Part shown: piece by piece, positions 14,883-23,915 of the stretch | How the letters are laid out: each line of letters begins with the position of its first letter | Numbering within the stretch: position 1 is the first letter of the stretch | Source: an uncultured Clostridia bacterium | Lineage (GTDB): Bacteria > Bacillota > Clostridia > Christensenellales > Aristaeellaceae | Length of the DNA: 64,000 nt | Direction: 5' to 3' | Assembly: GCA_934631025.1 (NCBI GenBank) | Contig: CAKTXR010000004.1 | Coordinates: forward strand, 1-64,000 | Position numbers and translations under genes: made by a program | Notes under the pieces: generated by a model | Seen by the model: only the letters and a program-made list of their open reading frames with translations | The model's database searches: none | Told to the model about the DNA's origin: nothing

Positions 14883-16979
14883 TCAGACCTCGGCAAAGTG
14901 CAAGAAGCGGCTGTCGTAATCGCCGGAGAGCGATATGCGCAGGCCGACCTTCATCAGCGCTTCGCCGGTGTGCGTGTTGCCCGCTTCGTCGCGGTAGAGC
15001 GCGTCGGGAATCAGGCCGCGCAGGCGGAGGGCAGGGACGTGTGTCCACTCGCGGACGGGATGGCCGAACACGAACACCGACACGCTGCGCCGGTCGCGCC
15101 GGAGATACTCAAACACCGTGTAGGTGTGGTTTTCTCCCGAAACGAGCGTGTAGACATAGGCGTTTTGCAGATCGGCGCGCACGGTCTTGAAGTAGGCGAG
15201 CGCCTCGCGCAGACGGTCGAGCGTCTCGGGCGCGGCGGTGAGCAGATTGACGCCCACGCTCATCGAGCCGGTCATGCCCAGATGGATGCGGTAGTCGAGC
15301 GGAACGAACGCTTCATTGGAGATGTTGCCCGCGCCGCCCGCCGTCTTGGGCAGGAACAGGCGCGAGAAGCCCTCGTGCAGCAGCGGCACGTCGCGCGGAC
15401 GGGAGTTGTCGCTGCGGTTGATGCGGTCGGCATAGCGCGCCATGCCGAAATCGGTGCGTCCGCCGCCGCTGGCGCAGTTTTCAAACAGCACGTTCGGGTG
15501 CTTTTCATTGAGGTGCGCCCAGATGGCGTAGACGTTCTGCATATAGCGGATGGTCAGGCTGCGCTGGTCGACCTTGCTCGCTTCGGGCCAGCCGCGCTCG
15601 GTGAGATAGCGGTTCATGTCCCACTTGACGTAATCGAGCTGATAATCGTCGATGAGCCGGTCGAGCCAGTCGATCGCCCAGTCGCGCACGTCGTCCCGCG
15701 CCATGTTGAGCGTCAGCTGATGGCGCATGAGCGTGTTCTCGCGGTGCTCGCTGCGGATGATCCAGTCGGGATGCGCGCGGAAGAGGTCGCTGTCGGGATT
15801 GCACATCTCCGGCTCGACCCACAGCCCGAACAGCAGCCCCTTTTTGTGGCAGGCGTCGGCGATGGGGCGCAGGCCGTTGGGCAGGCGCTCGGGGTCGGGC
15901 CGCCAGTCGCCCAGTCCCTTTTTGTCGTCCGTGCGGCCGGGCATCCAGCCGTCGTCGATGACGAACAGCTCCGCGCCGATGTCGGCGGCCTTGTCGATCA
16001 GCGAGAGCATATTTTCCTCGCGCACGTCGAACTCATAGGGATACCATGAATTGTAGATGATGGGCAGCACGTTGTGAACCTTGCTCTGCGGGCACAGCTC
16101 GTCGAACTGCCAGTCGTACAGGATCTCGGTCATGCGGTTGAAGCCCGCGCCGCTGTAGCCCACGGCCAGTTTGGGCGAGGAAAGCGTCTCGCCGTCCTTC
16201 AGCGTCCATTCTGCGTCGTAATCGTTCCAGCCGGCGCACAGCTGCACGTCGCCGAAGTAGTTCTTTTCGACGATCATCTTGTTTTCTCCGCTCCACTCGA
16301 GCGCGGCGAAAAACACGTCGCCCTGCGTGTCGGTGGCTTCGCCGTCCGGATCGAGCGCGGCGAAGGGGGTGTGCTGGTGCGCCGAGCAGGTGCCGCGGTG
16401 GCTCTCGAGCACGACCTGCTCCTGATGGAGCATATGCCGCTGCGGCTGATATTCCGCGCCCCAGTTGCCAGAGTAGTGCGTCAGGCGGTAATTATCGTGC
16501 GAGGGTAGCTGCACGTTGCCGCAGCGGAAAATCGGCAGCTCAACGGGCGCGCCGGTGCGGTTGGTCACCTCAATCCAGCGCTCGATGAGATCGAGCTTCC
16601 CCACGGTGCGATAGCAGAGCGTGGCGGTGAAATCATAGTATTTGTCCTTTAAGACGACGCGCAGCGTATCGCCGTCTATGCTGTGGCTCTGGTAGAACGG
16701 CCTCATGCCGCGCACACCGTCTGCAAAGATGGGCAGTATAGACGCTTCGCCGTAGTCAACGCCGTCGTTGGCGGAGCATTCGGGACGCGGCGGACGCGCC
16801 ATGGCTCCGTTCGTGCGGAATTGAAGCGCTTTGATTTCGGATTCCAGCGCGGCGGGATCGTGGAGCGGCGCGCCCCAGTACAGCGCAAGCGGCACGTCCG
16901 CGGCGATGCAGAAGGCATAGCTCATGCGCGGCGTGTCGATCTTGAACAGCCGCCTTGATTCGTCATAGCTTATGGACAT
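14883..16979 (-). CDS. GH36 family alpha-galactosidase
   Basis: A 698-residue protein with the three-part GH36 layout: N-terminal beta-sandwich (1-~300), TIM barrel (~300-640), C-terminal beta domain. The nucleophile motif KWDMNR gives Asp454 and the RSDNSRP motif gives acid/base Asp524; IDDGW, GLWVEPEM and CASGGGR are further family signatures. It would release terminal alpha-galactose from raffinose-type sugars or galactomannan fragments. There is no signal peptide, so it acts on imported oligosaccharides. AGGAGG precedes the ATG. It is divergent from the GH38 gene, each with its own promoter. Confidence 0.9.
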   Translation of the reverse strand: MSISYDESRRLFKIDTPRMSYAFCIAADVPLALYWGAPLHDPAALESEIKALQFRTNGAMARPPRPECSANDGVDYGEASILPIFADGVRGMRPFYQSHSIDGDTLRVVLKDKYYDFTATLCYRTVGKLDLIERWIEVTNRTGAPVELPIFRCGNVQLPSHDNYRLTHYSGNWGAEYQPQRHMLHQEQVVLESHRGTCSAHQHTPFAALDPDGEATDTQGDVFFAALEWSGENKMIVEKNYFGDVQLCAGWNDYDAEWTLKDGETLSSPKLAVGYSGAGFNRMTEILYDWQFDELCPQSKVHNVLPIIYNSWYPYEFDVREENMLSLIDKAADIGAELFVIDDGWMPGRTDDKKGLGDWRPDPERLPNGLRPIADACHKKGLLFGLWVEPEMCNPDSDLFRAHPDWIIRSEHRENTLMRHQLTLNMARDDVRDWAIDWLDRLIDDYQLDYVKWDMNRYLTERGWPEASKVDQRSLTIRYMQNVYAIWAHLNEKHPNVLFENCASGGGRTDFGMARYADRINRSDNSRPRDVPLLHEGFSRLFLPKTAGGAGNISNEAFVPLDYRIHLGMTGSMSVGVNLLTAAPETLDRLREALAYFKTVRADLQNAYVYTLVSGENHTYTVFEYLRRDRRSVSVFVFGHPVREWTHVPALRLRGLIPDALYRDEAGNTHTGEALMKVGLRISLSGDYDSRFLHFAEV

Positions 16980-17020
16980 GGCAAAATCCTCCTCTTGTAT
17001 GCAGCTTTCGGTTTGCCCTC

Positions 17021-17049
17021 AGTTTAGCATGGGTATAAGGGCGCGTCAA
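17021..17049 (-). promoter_or_regulatory. SigA-type promoter for GH36
   Basis: Read on the minus strand, TTGACG and TAAACT are separated by 17 bases, about 42 bases upstream of the GH36 start. Confidence 0.65.
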
Positions 17050-17090
17050 GGCGAAAAAACGTGTTAAAAGGCGCGCGTAATTTTACACTC

Positions 17091-17119
17091 TTGCATATTG
17101 CCGCAAAAGCCGATATAAT
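17091..17119 (+). promoter_or_regulatory. SigA-type promoter for GH38
   Basis: TTGCAT and TATAAT are 17 bases apart, 35 bases before the GH38 start. It is back to back with the GH36 promoter, 42 bases between the -35 boxes, a layout suited to a shared regulator. Confidence 0.75.
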
Positions 17120-17154
17120 GGGAAGAGAGACCATGAAAGGGACGGAGGGATACT

Positions 17155-19905
17155 ATGGGAAAGCTGGACGGCGCGGTGCGCAGGCTGGACGCGCTGACCG
17201 TGGGCAAAATGGGCGAGCGGCTGCGCTATGAGATCCGCTATGCGCGGCGTGTTTCCGAGACGCTGGGCGGGCGGCACGACGCGCTGATTCTGCGCGCGAT
17301 CGAGGCGGCGCGTTATGCGGCGGAGAGGGCCGGCGTGCTGACCGACGCGGCGGCCGTCGAAATCGAGAATATGCTCATGCCCATGCAGGCCGATTGCAAA
17401 AAATATACGCTGATCGTCTGCGGCCACGCGCACATCGACATGAACTGGATGTGGCGCTACGACGAGACGGTGCAGATCACGCTGGACACGTTCCGCACGG
17501 TGCTGACGCTGATGCGCGAGTTCCCCGAGTTTACGTTCTCGCAGTCTCAGGCGTCGGTCTATCGCATCGTGCAGGAATTCGATCCCGATATGCTGGAGGA
17601 GATCAAGGCGCGCATCCATGAGGGGCGCTGGGAGGTCACGGCCAGCTCGTGGGTCGAACCGGATCACAACATGGGCAGCGCGGAATCCATGGCGCGGCAT
17701 CATCTCTATACGCGCGCGTTTTTTGAGGAAATGGGCGTGCAGCCGGCCGAGATCGACTTTGATCCCGATACGTTCGGCCATCACCGCAATATGCCCGAGC
17801 TTTTGCAGCGCGCCGGCGTCAAATATTTCTATTACTGCCGCGGGCTGGACGGTCAGACGCTCTATCGGTGGCGCGCGCCGTCAGGGGCGGAGGTGCTGGC
17901 CTATCGCGAGCCGTTCTGGTATAATGCGGCGGTGGACGGCGATTTCGCGCAGTATGCGCCCGCGTTCTGCGAGCAGTTCGGCGTAAAGTGCGCGCTGCGC
18001 GTCTACGGCGTGGGCGATCACGGCGGCGGCCCCACCCGCCGCGACGTCATGCGCCTGATCGATATGCAGTCCTGGCCGATCTATGCCGACGTGCGCTTCG
18101 GCTCGTTCAAGGCGTTCTTTGACAGCGCCGCGCAGGCGGCGAGGGAGATTCCCGTTGTCGATCATGAGCTGAACCCGCTCTTCACCGGCTGCTATACCAC
18201 GCAGAGCCGCATCAAGAAGGGCAACCGCTACGGCGAGCGCCTGCTGGGCGAGGCCGAAGCGCTGAGCGCCTTTGCAGCGCAGACTGCCCACGCGCCCTAT
18301 AGCGCGAAAAAGTTCGCCGAGGGCTGGCGCAACGTGCTGTTCAATCAGTTCCACGACATACTGCCCGGCTCCGGCGTGCCCGACACGCGCGAATACGCCA
18401 TGGGGCTGTATCAGCAGAGCTATGCCGTGGCCAACAGCGCCCGCCGCGCCGCCATGCTGGCCGTTTCAAAGCAGATCGACACCTCGAGCGTGGCCGTGCG
18501 TCCCTTTGACGAGGATGTGAGCACGGGTGCGGGCGTGGGCTTCGGCGTGGAGGAGGGCGTGATTCCCGCGCCGGTCGAGTTCGGGCAGGGCAGAACGCGC
18601 ATCTTCCACCTCTTCAACGTCTGCCCGTTCGATCGCGACGAGGCGGTTGAGCTGATCGTGTGGGATCTGAAGGCCGAGGAAAAGCGGCTGACCGCCCGCA
18701 CGTCGGAGGGCGAGAACGTGCCGATCCAGGTGCTCGAATCCGGCCGCAACGCCTACTGGGGACACGACTACACCCGCGTGATGGTGAAGCTCAACGTCCC
18801 CGCGATGGGCTACGCCACCTGCGTGATCGAGCCGGACGAGGACGCGCGGGAGCCGATCGACTTTGTGTCGTTCGAGCACACCGAGCCGCTCGAAAACTGG
18901 TGCATTGAGAACGAATCGCTCGAGGTGGTCGCTTCGCCCGACGCGTACGGCGCGATCTATATCACCGAGAAGGACAGCGGCGAGCTGCACGTCGTCGAGG
19001 GCTTTTCGCACGTCATCGAGGACGCGTCGCGCGGCATGACCGCGTGGGTCACGGGCGAGACGATCAGCCGGACGCAGATCGGCAGCGTTTGCATCAGGCG
19101 CGTCGCGCGGGGCGCGCTCTATAACGCGCTCGAGGTCAGCGCGGATTTCGGCGAGCGCTCGCACATCAGCTATACCGTCTCCCTGCGCGCGGGCATAAAG
19201 CGCGTTGAAATCGCGGCTAGGGTGCGCTGGCTGGAAATCGGCGATCAGCAGAAGCAGATCGTGCCGCAGCTGCGCTTCGACGTCATGGCCGACGAAAACG
19301 GCACGCGGGAATACGTCTACGACATTGCCGGCGGCGTGCTGAAGAGAAACGCCGATCCGCGCGAGTGGCCGGGCATCCGCTTCATCGCCGACGGGCGCAT
19401 GATGCTCATGAGCGATTGCAAATACGGCTATCGCGGCGATCCAACCGATATGGGCGTGACGCTCATTCGCGGCGCGTACAATCCCGACGAGTATCCCGAG
19501 CTGGGCAATCACGCTTTCACGCTGAGCGTGGGCTTTGCCGAATCGGAAGAGGCGGAGGATATGGCCCGCATGGCGGCGGCGTTTAGCAGCCCGATGACCT
19601 CGATCACGAACACGGCGCATTCGGGCAGCCTGCCTGCGAGCCACAGCTTCATGCGCCTTGAGCGCGGCAGCGTGGAGATCATGAGCATCAAGCGCGCCGA
19701 GGACGGGCGCGGCCTGATCATCCGCGGCGTGGAGCTGGCGGGCGACGGCAAAAATGTGCGCATCGCGCTGCCGAATGTGAAATCGGCGCATCTGACCGAC
19801 ACGTACGAGCGCGAGGACGGCGCGGCGCTGACGATCGAAAACGGCGTGATCGCGTTCGACGCGCGGCCGTACGGGCTGTTCGCCATCCGCGCGGAAATGG
19901 CGTAA
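17155..19905 (+). CDS. GH38 family alpha-mannosidase
   Basis: A 916-residue enzyme. The N-terminal catalytic domain carries the zinc ligands in CGHAHIDMNWMW (His91/His93, Asp95) and the nucleophile in DPDTFGHH (Asp205). HDILPGSGVPDTREYA ends the central helical bundle, and the C-terminal half is beta-sandwich. GH38 enzymes remove alpha-linked mannose, for example from N-glycans or yeast mannans. No signal peptide is present, pointing to cytoplasmic action on imported oligosaccharides. Length fits bacterial GH38 proteins. GGAGGG lies upstream of the ATG. Confidence 0.92.
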   Translation: MGKLDGAVRRLDALTVGKMGERLRYEIRYARRVSETLGGRHDALILRAIEAARYAAERAGVLTDAAAVEIENMLMPMQADCKKYTLIVCGHAHIDMNWMWRYDETVQITLDTFRTVLTLMREFPEFTFSQSQASVYRIVQEFDPDMLEEIKARIHEGRWEVTASSWVEPDHNMGSAESMARHHLYTRAFFEEMGVQPAEIDFDPDTFGHHRNMPELLQRAGVKYFYYCRGLDGQTLYRWRAPSGAEVLAYREPFWYNAAVDGDFAQYAPAFCEQFGVKCALRVYGVGDHGGGPTRRDVMRLIDMQSWPIYADVRFGSFKAFFDSAAQAAREIPVVDHELNPLFTGCYTTQSRIKKGNRYGERLLGEAEALSAFAAQTAHAPYSAKKFAEGWRNVLFNQFHDILPGSGVPDTREYAMGLYQQSYAVANSARRAAMLAVSKQIDTSSVAVRPFDEDVSTGAGVGFGVEEGVIPAPVEFGQGRTRIFHLFNVCPFDRDEAVELIVWDLKAEEKRLTARTSEGENVPIQVLESGRNAYWGHDYTRVMVKLNVPAMGYATCVIEPDEDAREPIDFVSFEHTEPLENWCIENESLEVVASPDAYGAIYITEKDSGELHVVEGFSHVIEDASRGMTAWVTGETISRTQIGSVCIRRVARGALYNALEVSADFGERSHISYTVSLRAGIKRVEIAARVRWLEIGDQQKQIVPQLRFDVMADENGTREYVYDIAGGVLKRNADPREWPGIRFIADGRMMLMSDCKYGYRGDPTDMGVTLIRGAYNPDEYPELGNHAFTLSVGFAESEEAEDMARMAAAFSSPMTSITNTAHSGSLPASHSFMRLERGSVEIMSIKRAEDGRGLIIRGVELAGDGKNVRIALPNVKSAHLTDTYEREDGAALTIENGVIAFDARPYGLFAIRAEMA

Positions 19906-19924
19906 GCGCTCAGCAGATCAACAT

Positions 19925-19967
19925 AAAAAACGCCGGTCGGAGCGGCTTTTTTCCTGCTCCGGCTGGC
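19925..19967 (-). terminator. Minus-strand hairpin with T-run between convergent genes
   Basis: A 12-pair stem without mismatches (two G-T wobbles) encloses a 12-base loop; on the minus strand it is followed by TTTTTT. It backs up the terminator at 20041 and may also fold at the 3' end of the GH38 message. Confidence 0.65.
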
Positions 19968-20040
19968 GCTCTGTTTGAAGAATGAGAGGACTTGCCTTCG
20001 GAAAGCGGCGTTGAAACGCGCCTTCAATGGAACTGAATAG

Positions 20041-20088
20041 AAAAAATGACCGGTCGGATCGGAGAAAGCATCTCTTCGAACCGGCCGG
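20041..20088 (-). terminator. Terminator of the 20-26 kb carbohydrate operon
   Basis: On the minus strand a ~16-pair stem (one mismatch, wobbles) is followed by ATTTTTT, directly after the isomerase stop codon. Confidence 0.75.
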
Positions 20089-20095
20089 CTGATGT

Positions 20096-21013
20096 TTATT
20101 TGGCGTAGGAAGCCTTCGGCTTCTGGAAGCCCTTGTAGGCGGGGCCTTCGATGAAGGTCTGGCCGCCGCGGCAGTCCTTGAGGTAGGTCAGCGAACGCAT
20201 CTGCGCGCTCCATTCGCCGTCGTCATAGTGGACGGGATCGTGATAGCCCTCAATGGTGATGAAGCCGCGATAGCCGTTCTGCATGAGGATGGTGCAGATG
20301 TCGTTCCAGTTGGTGTCGCCAAAGCCGGGCGTGCGATCCCAGAACCACGGCTCTCTGCCGCGGATACCGTGTTCGCGGATGACGTCCCAGGCGATCGTGC
20401 CGTCCTTGCCGTGAATGTGATAGACGCGCTTCGCCCAGCGGCGCAGCTGCGCGATGGGGTCGATCAGCTGGCGCATCTGGTGGCTCGGCTCCCATTCAAG
20501 GCCGAGGGCCTCGCTGGGCACCGCGTCGAACATCATCTCCCACGCGTCGGGGCCGTAGGCGATGTTGTAATTGTCGCGGCTCGTCCAGCTTGAGCCGGAG
20601 CAGTTCTCCATGGTGATTTTAAGCCCCTTGTCCTCAGCGCGCGCGCACAGCTCGGAAAAGACCTTCTTAAACGTGGGCATACTCTCTACGACGGTGCAGT
20701 CGGGCAGCGCGCCGGCAAAGACGGAGATCGTATTGCAGCCAAAGAGATGCGCGCAGTCCATGAGGTGAACAAGGTCGCGGCGGTCGTCCTCGCTGGCGAG
20801 CGGATTGGCATAGCAGCCCAGCGCGGAGAGGGGCGTGCCGCAGAGCGCGTCGTTCAGCTTTTTCGCGTATTCGGCGATGTCGTATGTGCGGAAGCAATAG
20901 CGGTCGAGGGAGACTTCGTAGCCCTCGAAGCCGAACGGCTTCAGCGAGGGCAGCATATCGGGGTCGAACGCGTGCGCACCCATGAGGACAGTGCCGATTT
21001 TGATTTCGAACAT
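20096..21013 (-). CDS. Sugar phosphate isomerase/epimerase-type TIM-barrel protein
   Basis: A 305-residue protein of the xylose isomerase-like TIM-barrel superfamily (IolE/DTE-type). Metal-site residues can be seen in KITMENCSGSSW (Glu), GLEWEPSHQ (Glu, His), VYHIHGKD (His) and GFITIEGYHDP (Glu). Such proteins isomerise sugars or, in some cases, cleave 3-keto-glycosides. ATG 21013 is chosen for the GAGAGGA site; a longer frame has none. It is the last gene of the minus-strand operon, 20 bases after GH32. Confidence 0.8.
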   Translation of the reverse strand: MFEIKIGTVLMGAHAFDPDMLPSLKPFGFEGYEVSLDRYCFRTYDIAEYAKKLNDALCGTPLSALGCYANPLASEDDRRDLVHLMDCAHLFGCNTISVFAGALPDCTVVESMPTFKKVFSELCARAEDKGLKITMENCSGSSWTSRDNYNIAYGPDAWEMMFDAVPSEALGLEWEPSHQMRQLIDPIAQLRRWAKRVYHIHGKDGTIAWDVIREHGIRGREPWFWDRTPGFGDTNWNDICTILMQNGYRGFITIEGYHDPVHYDDGEWSAQMRSLTYLKDCRGGQTFIEGPAYKGFQKPKASYAK

Positions 21014-21033
21014 GAGTGATGTTCCTCTCTTTG

Positions 21034-22704
21034 TCAGATGTTGTTTTTCCAGATGCTTTCCATCGCCCAGAGACGGCCGTCGAGCCGCGCGTCGTCGCCA
21101 TACAGATCGAGCGTTTTCTGCGCGTCGCCGCAACCGTAGCTGGCCGAGATTTCGCCGTTGATGAAGAACTCCGTCGAGCGGCGGTCGGTGATTATGCGGA
21201 TGTTCAGCGGGCCGTCGCCCGCGAGCGTATAGCTTTTGCCGCCGGTGAAGCGCAGCAGATGTTCATGCGGCAGATAGTCGAAGCCCTGTCCGCAGACGGT
21301 TGCGCGCAGCGGAGACGATGCCGAGACGGTGAACTCCGCGTCGCCCGGCACATCCAGCCGTATGCGCGCGGCGGCCGGCCTTGAAACGCGCCCCTGCGCC
21401 GGTTCGCCCTTGAGAGACAGACTGATCGCCTCGCCCGCGCCGCAGCGCAGCGATTTGAGCGCGTCGATGGGCGCGCGGAAGAGCCGGTAGCCGTCCGCGC
21501 ACTGGTGGAGCGTAAAGCGGCATGTGACCGTCATGCCCTGTGCGAAGGGCACGCCGTGATTGAAGGAGGAGTCATAGCTCCATGCGGCGGCCGGATCGCG
21601 CAGCCAGGCGATGTGATAGCGGCCTGTCTCGTCGGGGTGCGAATTCCAGGTCTGTCCGGCATAGGCTGCGGTTCCGTAATCGAGATAACGGCTCTCGCCG
21701 ATCTGCGTAAAGCGGTAGTTTTCAAAGCGGCCGATGCGCGCCATGCTGTTTGCGCCGTAGAGCACCCACAGCCGTTCGCCCGTTTCGGCCACCGGCAGTG
21801 GGAAGAGATCAGGACATTCGTAGAGATCCATCGTGCGCGATTCAAAGCGCCAGTCGCGGGCGTTCTTTGAAGAATAAAAGCTCACGCAGTTGCGCCCGTC
21901 GTACGTTTCGTAAACGGCGATGCACAGCGTGCCATCGTCGAGCCGCAGAATTTTCGGGTCGCGCCAGCTTTCGCCCTTCGGCACGGGGATGATCGGGCCT
22001 TCAACCAGCGGCTGGAAGGTCATGCCGCCGTCCGTGCTGTATTCGATCATCTGGCCGCGTGTGCCGACGCTGCTTGAGCGTCCCTTTTTCATATTTGAGC
22101 CGAGCGCCGTGTAGACGGCCAGTATCGTGTCCTTTCCCAGTCCGCTCAGATTGTCTGCGTCGACGATGGCGCTGCCCGAGGCGATGTGGGTCAGACAGTC
22201 GTGCGGGAGAATCGCGTCAGGATATTCCGTAAAGTGAACGTCGTCCGGGCTGACGGCCAGCCCCCAGCAGATGTTCACGCCGCCGTGATTGGGACCGAAG
22301 GGATTGTGCTGGAAGCACATATGGAACGCGCCGCCCGCATAGACCAGCCCGTTGGGGTCGTTCAGCCAGCCGCGCCTGGGCGAAAAGTGAATCTGCTGGC
22401 GCTCGGGTTCGCGATACAGATTCGGATAGAGATCGGGCCGCGTTTCGCAGGAGCCGCCGGTCAGCACGCCGTCGAAGAGATCGTCGGGCGCGCCCTCGTC
22501 CGCGCAGGAGAGCGTAATGGTGCGCCCTTCGCAGCCGTGAAGCGTCATCGGGCAATAAAAATCAGGCTTTGCGGCCGTCACGGCGATATAAAACTCGCCG
22601 ATCTGCGCGTTCTCATCACTCACGCGGACATACCAGAAATCGTCGCTGTCGACAACGGGAATATGCAGCGTCGGGTCATTCAGGGCGAAGCGCTTCGCAA
22701 TCAT
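21034..22704 (-). CDS. GH32 family beta-fructosidase-like protein
   Basis: A 556-residue protein with all three GH32 catalytic motifs: WLNDPNG (nucleophile Asp116), WRDPK (Asp249) and ECPDLF (acid/base Glu296), followed by a C-terminal beta-sandwich. Unlike ordinary invertases, about 110 residues precede WLNDPNG, forming a separate N-terminal domain. The family hydrolyses sucrose, inulin or levan. No signal peptide is seen, so the substrate is probably an imported fructoside, though the companion genes do not suggest simple fructan use. AAGGAG precedes the start; the FAD gene ends 11 bases upstream. Confidence 0.85.
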   Translation of the reverse strand: MIAKRFALNDPTLHIPVVDSDDFWYVRVSDENAQIGEFYIAVTAAKPDFYCPMTLHGCEGRTITLSCADEGAPDDLFDGVLTGGSCETRPDLYPNLYREPERQQIHFSPRRGWLNDPNGLVYAGGAFHMCFQHNPFGPNHGGVNICWGLAVSPDDVHFTEYPDAILPHDCLTHIASGSAIVDADNLSGLGKDTILAVYTALGSNMKKGRSSSVGTRGQMIEYSTDGGMTFQPLVEGPIIPVPKGESWRDPKILRLDDGTLCIAVYETYDGRNCVSFYSSKNARDWRFESRTMDLYECPDLFPLPVAETGERLWVLYGANSMARIGRFENYRFTQIGESRYLDYGTAAYAGQTWNSHPDETGRYHIAWLRDPAAAWSYDSSFNHGVPFAQGMTVTCRFTLHQCADGYRLFRAPIDALKSLRCGAGEAISLSLKGEPAQGRVSRPAAARIRLDVPGDAEFTVSASSPLRATVCGQGFDYLPHEHLLRFTGGKSYTLAGDGPLNIRIITDRRSTEFFINGEISASYGCGDAQKTLDLYGDDARLDGRLWAMESIWKNNI

Positions 22705-22715
22705 GCTGAATCTCC

Positions 22716-23897
22716 TTACGGTTTTTCAATGATATTTCCCTTGCTCCTGAGCGCGTCCTGGAGCAGCGTGACGTTCAGATCGGGCAGCGCCAGCCCCCGG
22801 CGTACGGCCATGGCGGCGGCCAGTCCGGCGATCTCACCGGTCAGCGCGGCGGTGGGGATGACGCGCGTGATGTCCCACATATCGTTCGTGACGCTGATGC
22901 AGCGCCCCGCCGCGGCCAGATTGTCGTTCTCCAGGCCCATCATTGTGCGCCACGGCAGCGCGAATACCGGGCCGCACTTGCGCCAGTCGCCGGTCAGGCC
23001 GACGCTGTCCTCAAAGTCGGTGAAGGCTTCGCTCTCGTCCAGCGTGTAGGCCGCGCTCAGGCGGCGGGTCATGCGCATTCCGTCGTAGGTCGGGATGAGG
23101 AAGGGATAGGCGGTTTCGTCGCCCGCGGCGCGCAGCTTCATCACGTCGGCCATGATCATGCGCCGGCCGTCGATGGCGTGCTGCGTCACGTCCTCAAAGC
23201 GGTCGCCCGCGTAATAGCGGTGTCCCTCGGGGATTTTGCCGTGGATCGAATCGGAGCAGCCGCGCAGCCGCAGTCCCTCGCTGCCGTTGGCAAAATACCA
23301 GCCCGTGCAGACGTTGCCCGCCCAGGAGACGGTCTTTTCGCCTGCGGCATGGCACACGTCCGCGTCGCCGGTCGCGTCGACAACCATGCGCGCGGCCACG
23401 CCCAGCCGGCCGGACTTGTTCTCGATGATCACGCCGTCGATGTGGCCGTTTTCGCGATGCACGCCGCAGAACCGGCTGTCATAGATCAGGTGGACGCCGC
23501 AGTCGATCAGCATTTCCTCCATGGCGATGATGAAGGGCGCGGCTTCGAATTTCGTGCGGTAGCGGTTCGACTTGCGCGCTTCCGGATCGCCGTTTTTGTC
23601 CGCCCAGCAGTCGGGCAGGTCGCCCGCGGCATACTTGATGGACGCCTTGAGCAGCTCCTCGCTGATGCCGGCGATGACCTGCCGCCCCCTGCCGTCGCAC
23701 AGCGGCAGATAGTAGACGATCAGGCCGAGCGTCGCCAGCCCGCCCAGCGCGTATTCCTTCTCAATCAGGCAGGTGCGCGCGCCCTCGCGCGCCGCCGACA
23801 GCGCCGCCGCCACGCCGGCCACGCCGCCGCCCACGACGCATACGTCGTATTCGTCGATGATGGGGATGATGTTGTTCTCCGTCCAGATTGTGCTCAT
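22716..23897 (-). CDS. FAD-dependent oxidoreductase (PF12831-like)
   Basis: A 393-residue flavoprotein. The N-terminal Rossmann motif is YDVCVVGGGVAGVAAALSAAREG followed by IEKEYALGGLAT; VVDATGDADVCHAAGE is the second FAD contact typical of this family; a C-terminal AAGRCISVTNDMWDITRVIPTAALTGEIAG segment closes the site. Related enzymes are frequent in glycan-utilisation loci and may oxidise a sugar or deoxy-sugar, but the substrate is unknown. AAGGAGG precedes the ATG. It lies between the SGNH hydrolase and GH32 genes with short spacers. Confidence 0.82.
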   Translation of the reverse strand: MSTIWTENNIIPIIDEYDVCVVGGGVAGVAAALSAAREGARTCLIEKEYALGGLATLGLIVYYLPLCDGRGRQVIAGISEELLKASIKYAAGDLPDCWADKNGDPEARKSNRYRTKFEAAPFIIAMEEMLIDCGVHLIYDSRFCGVHRENGHIDGVIIENKSGRLGVAARMVVDATGDADVCHAAGEKTVSWAGNVCTGWYFANGSEGLRLRGCSDSIHGKIPEGHRYYAGDRFEDVTQHAIDGRRMIMADVMKLRAAGDETAYPFLIPTYDGMRMTRRLSAAYTLDESEAFTDFEDSVGLTGDWRKCGPVFALPWRTMMGLENDNLAAAGRCISVTNDMWDITRVIPTAALTGEIAGLAAAMAVRRGLALPDLNVTLLQDALRSKGNIIEKP

Positions 23898-23915
23898 TGT
23901 TCAGTCCTCCTTGAG

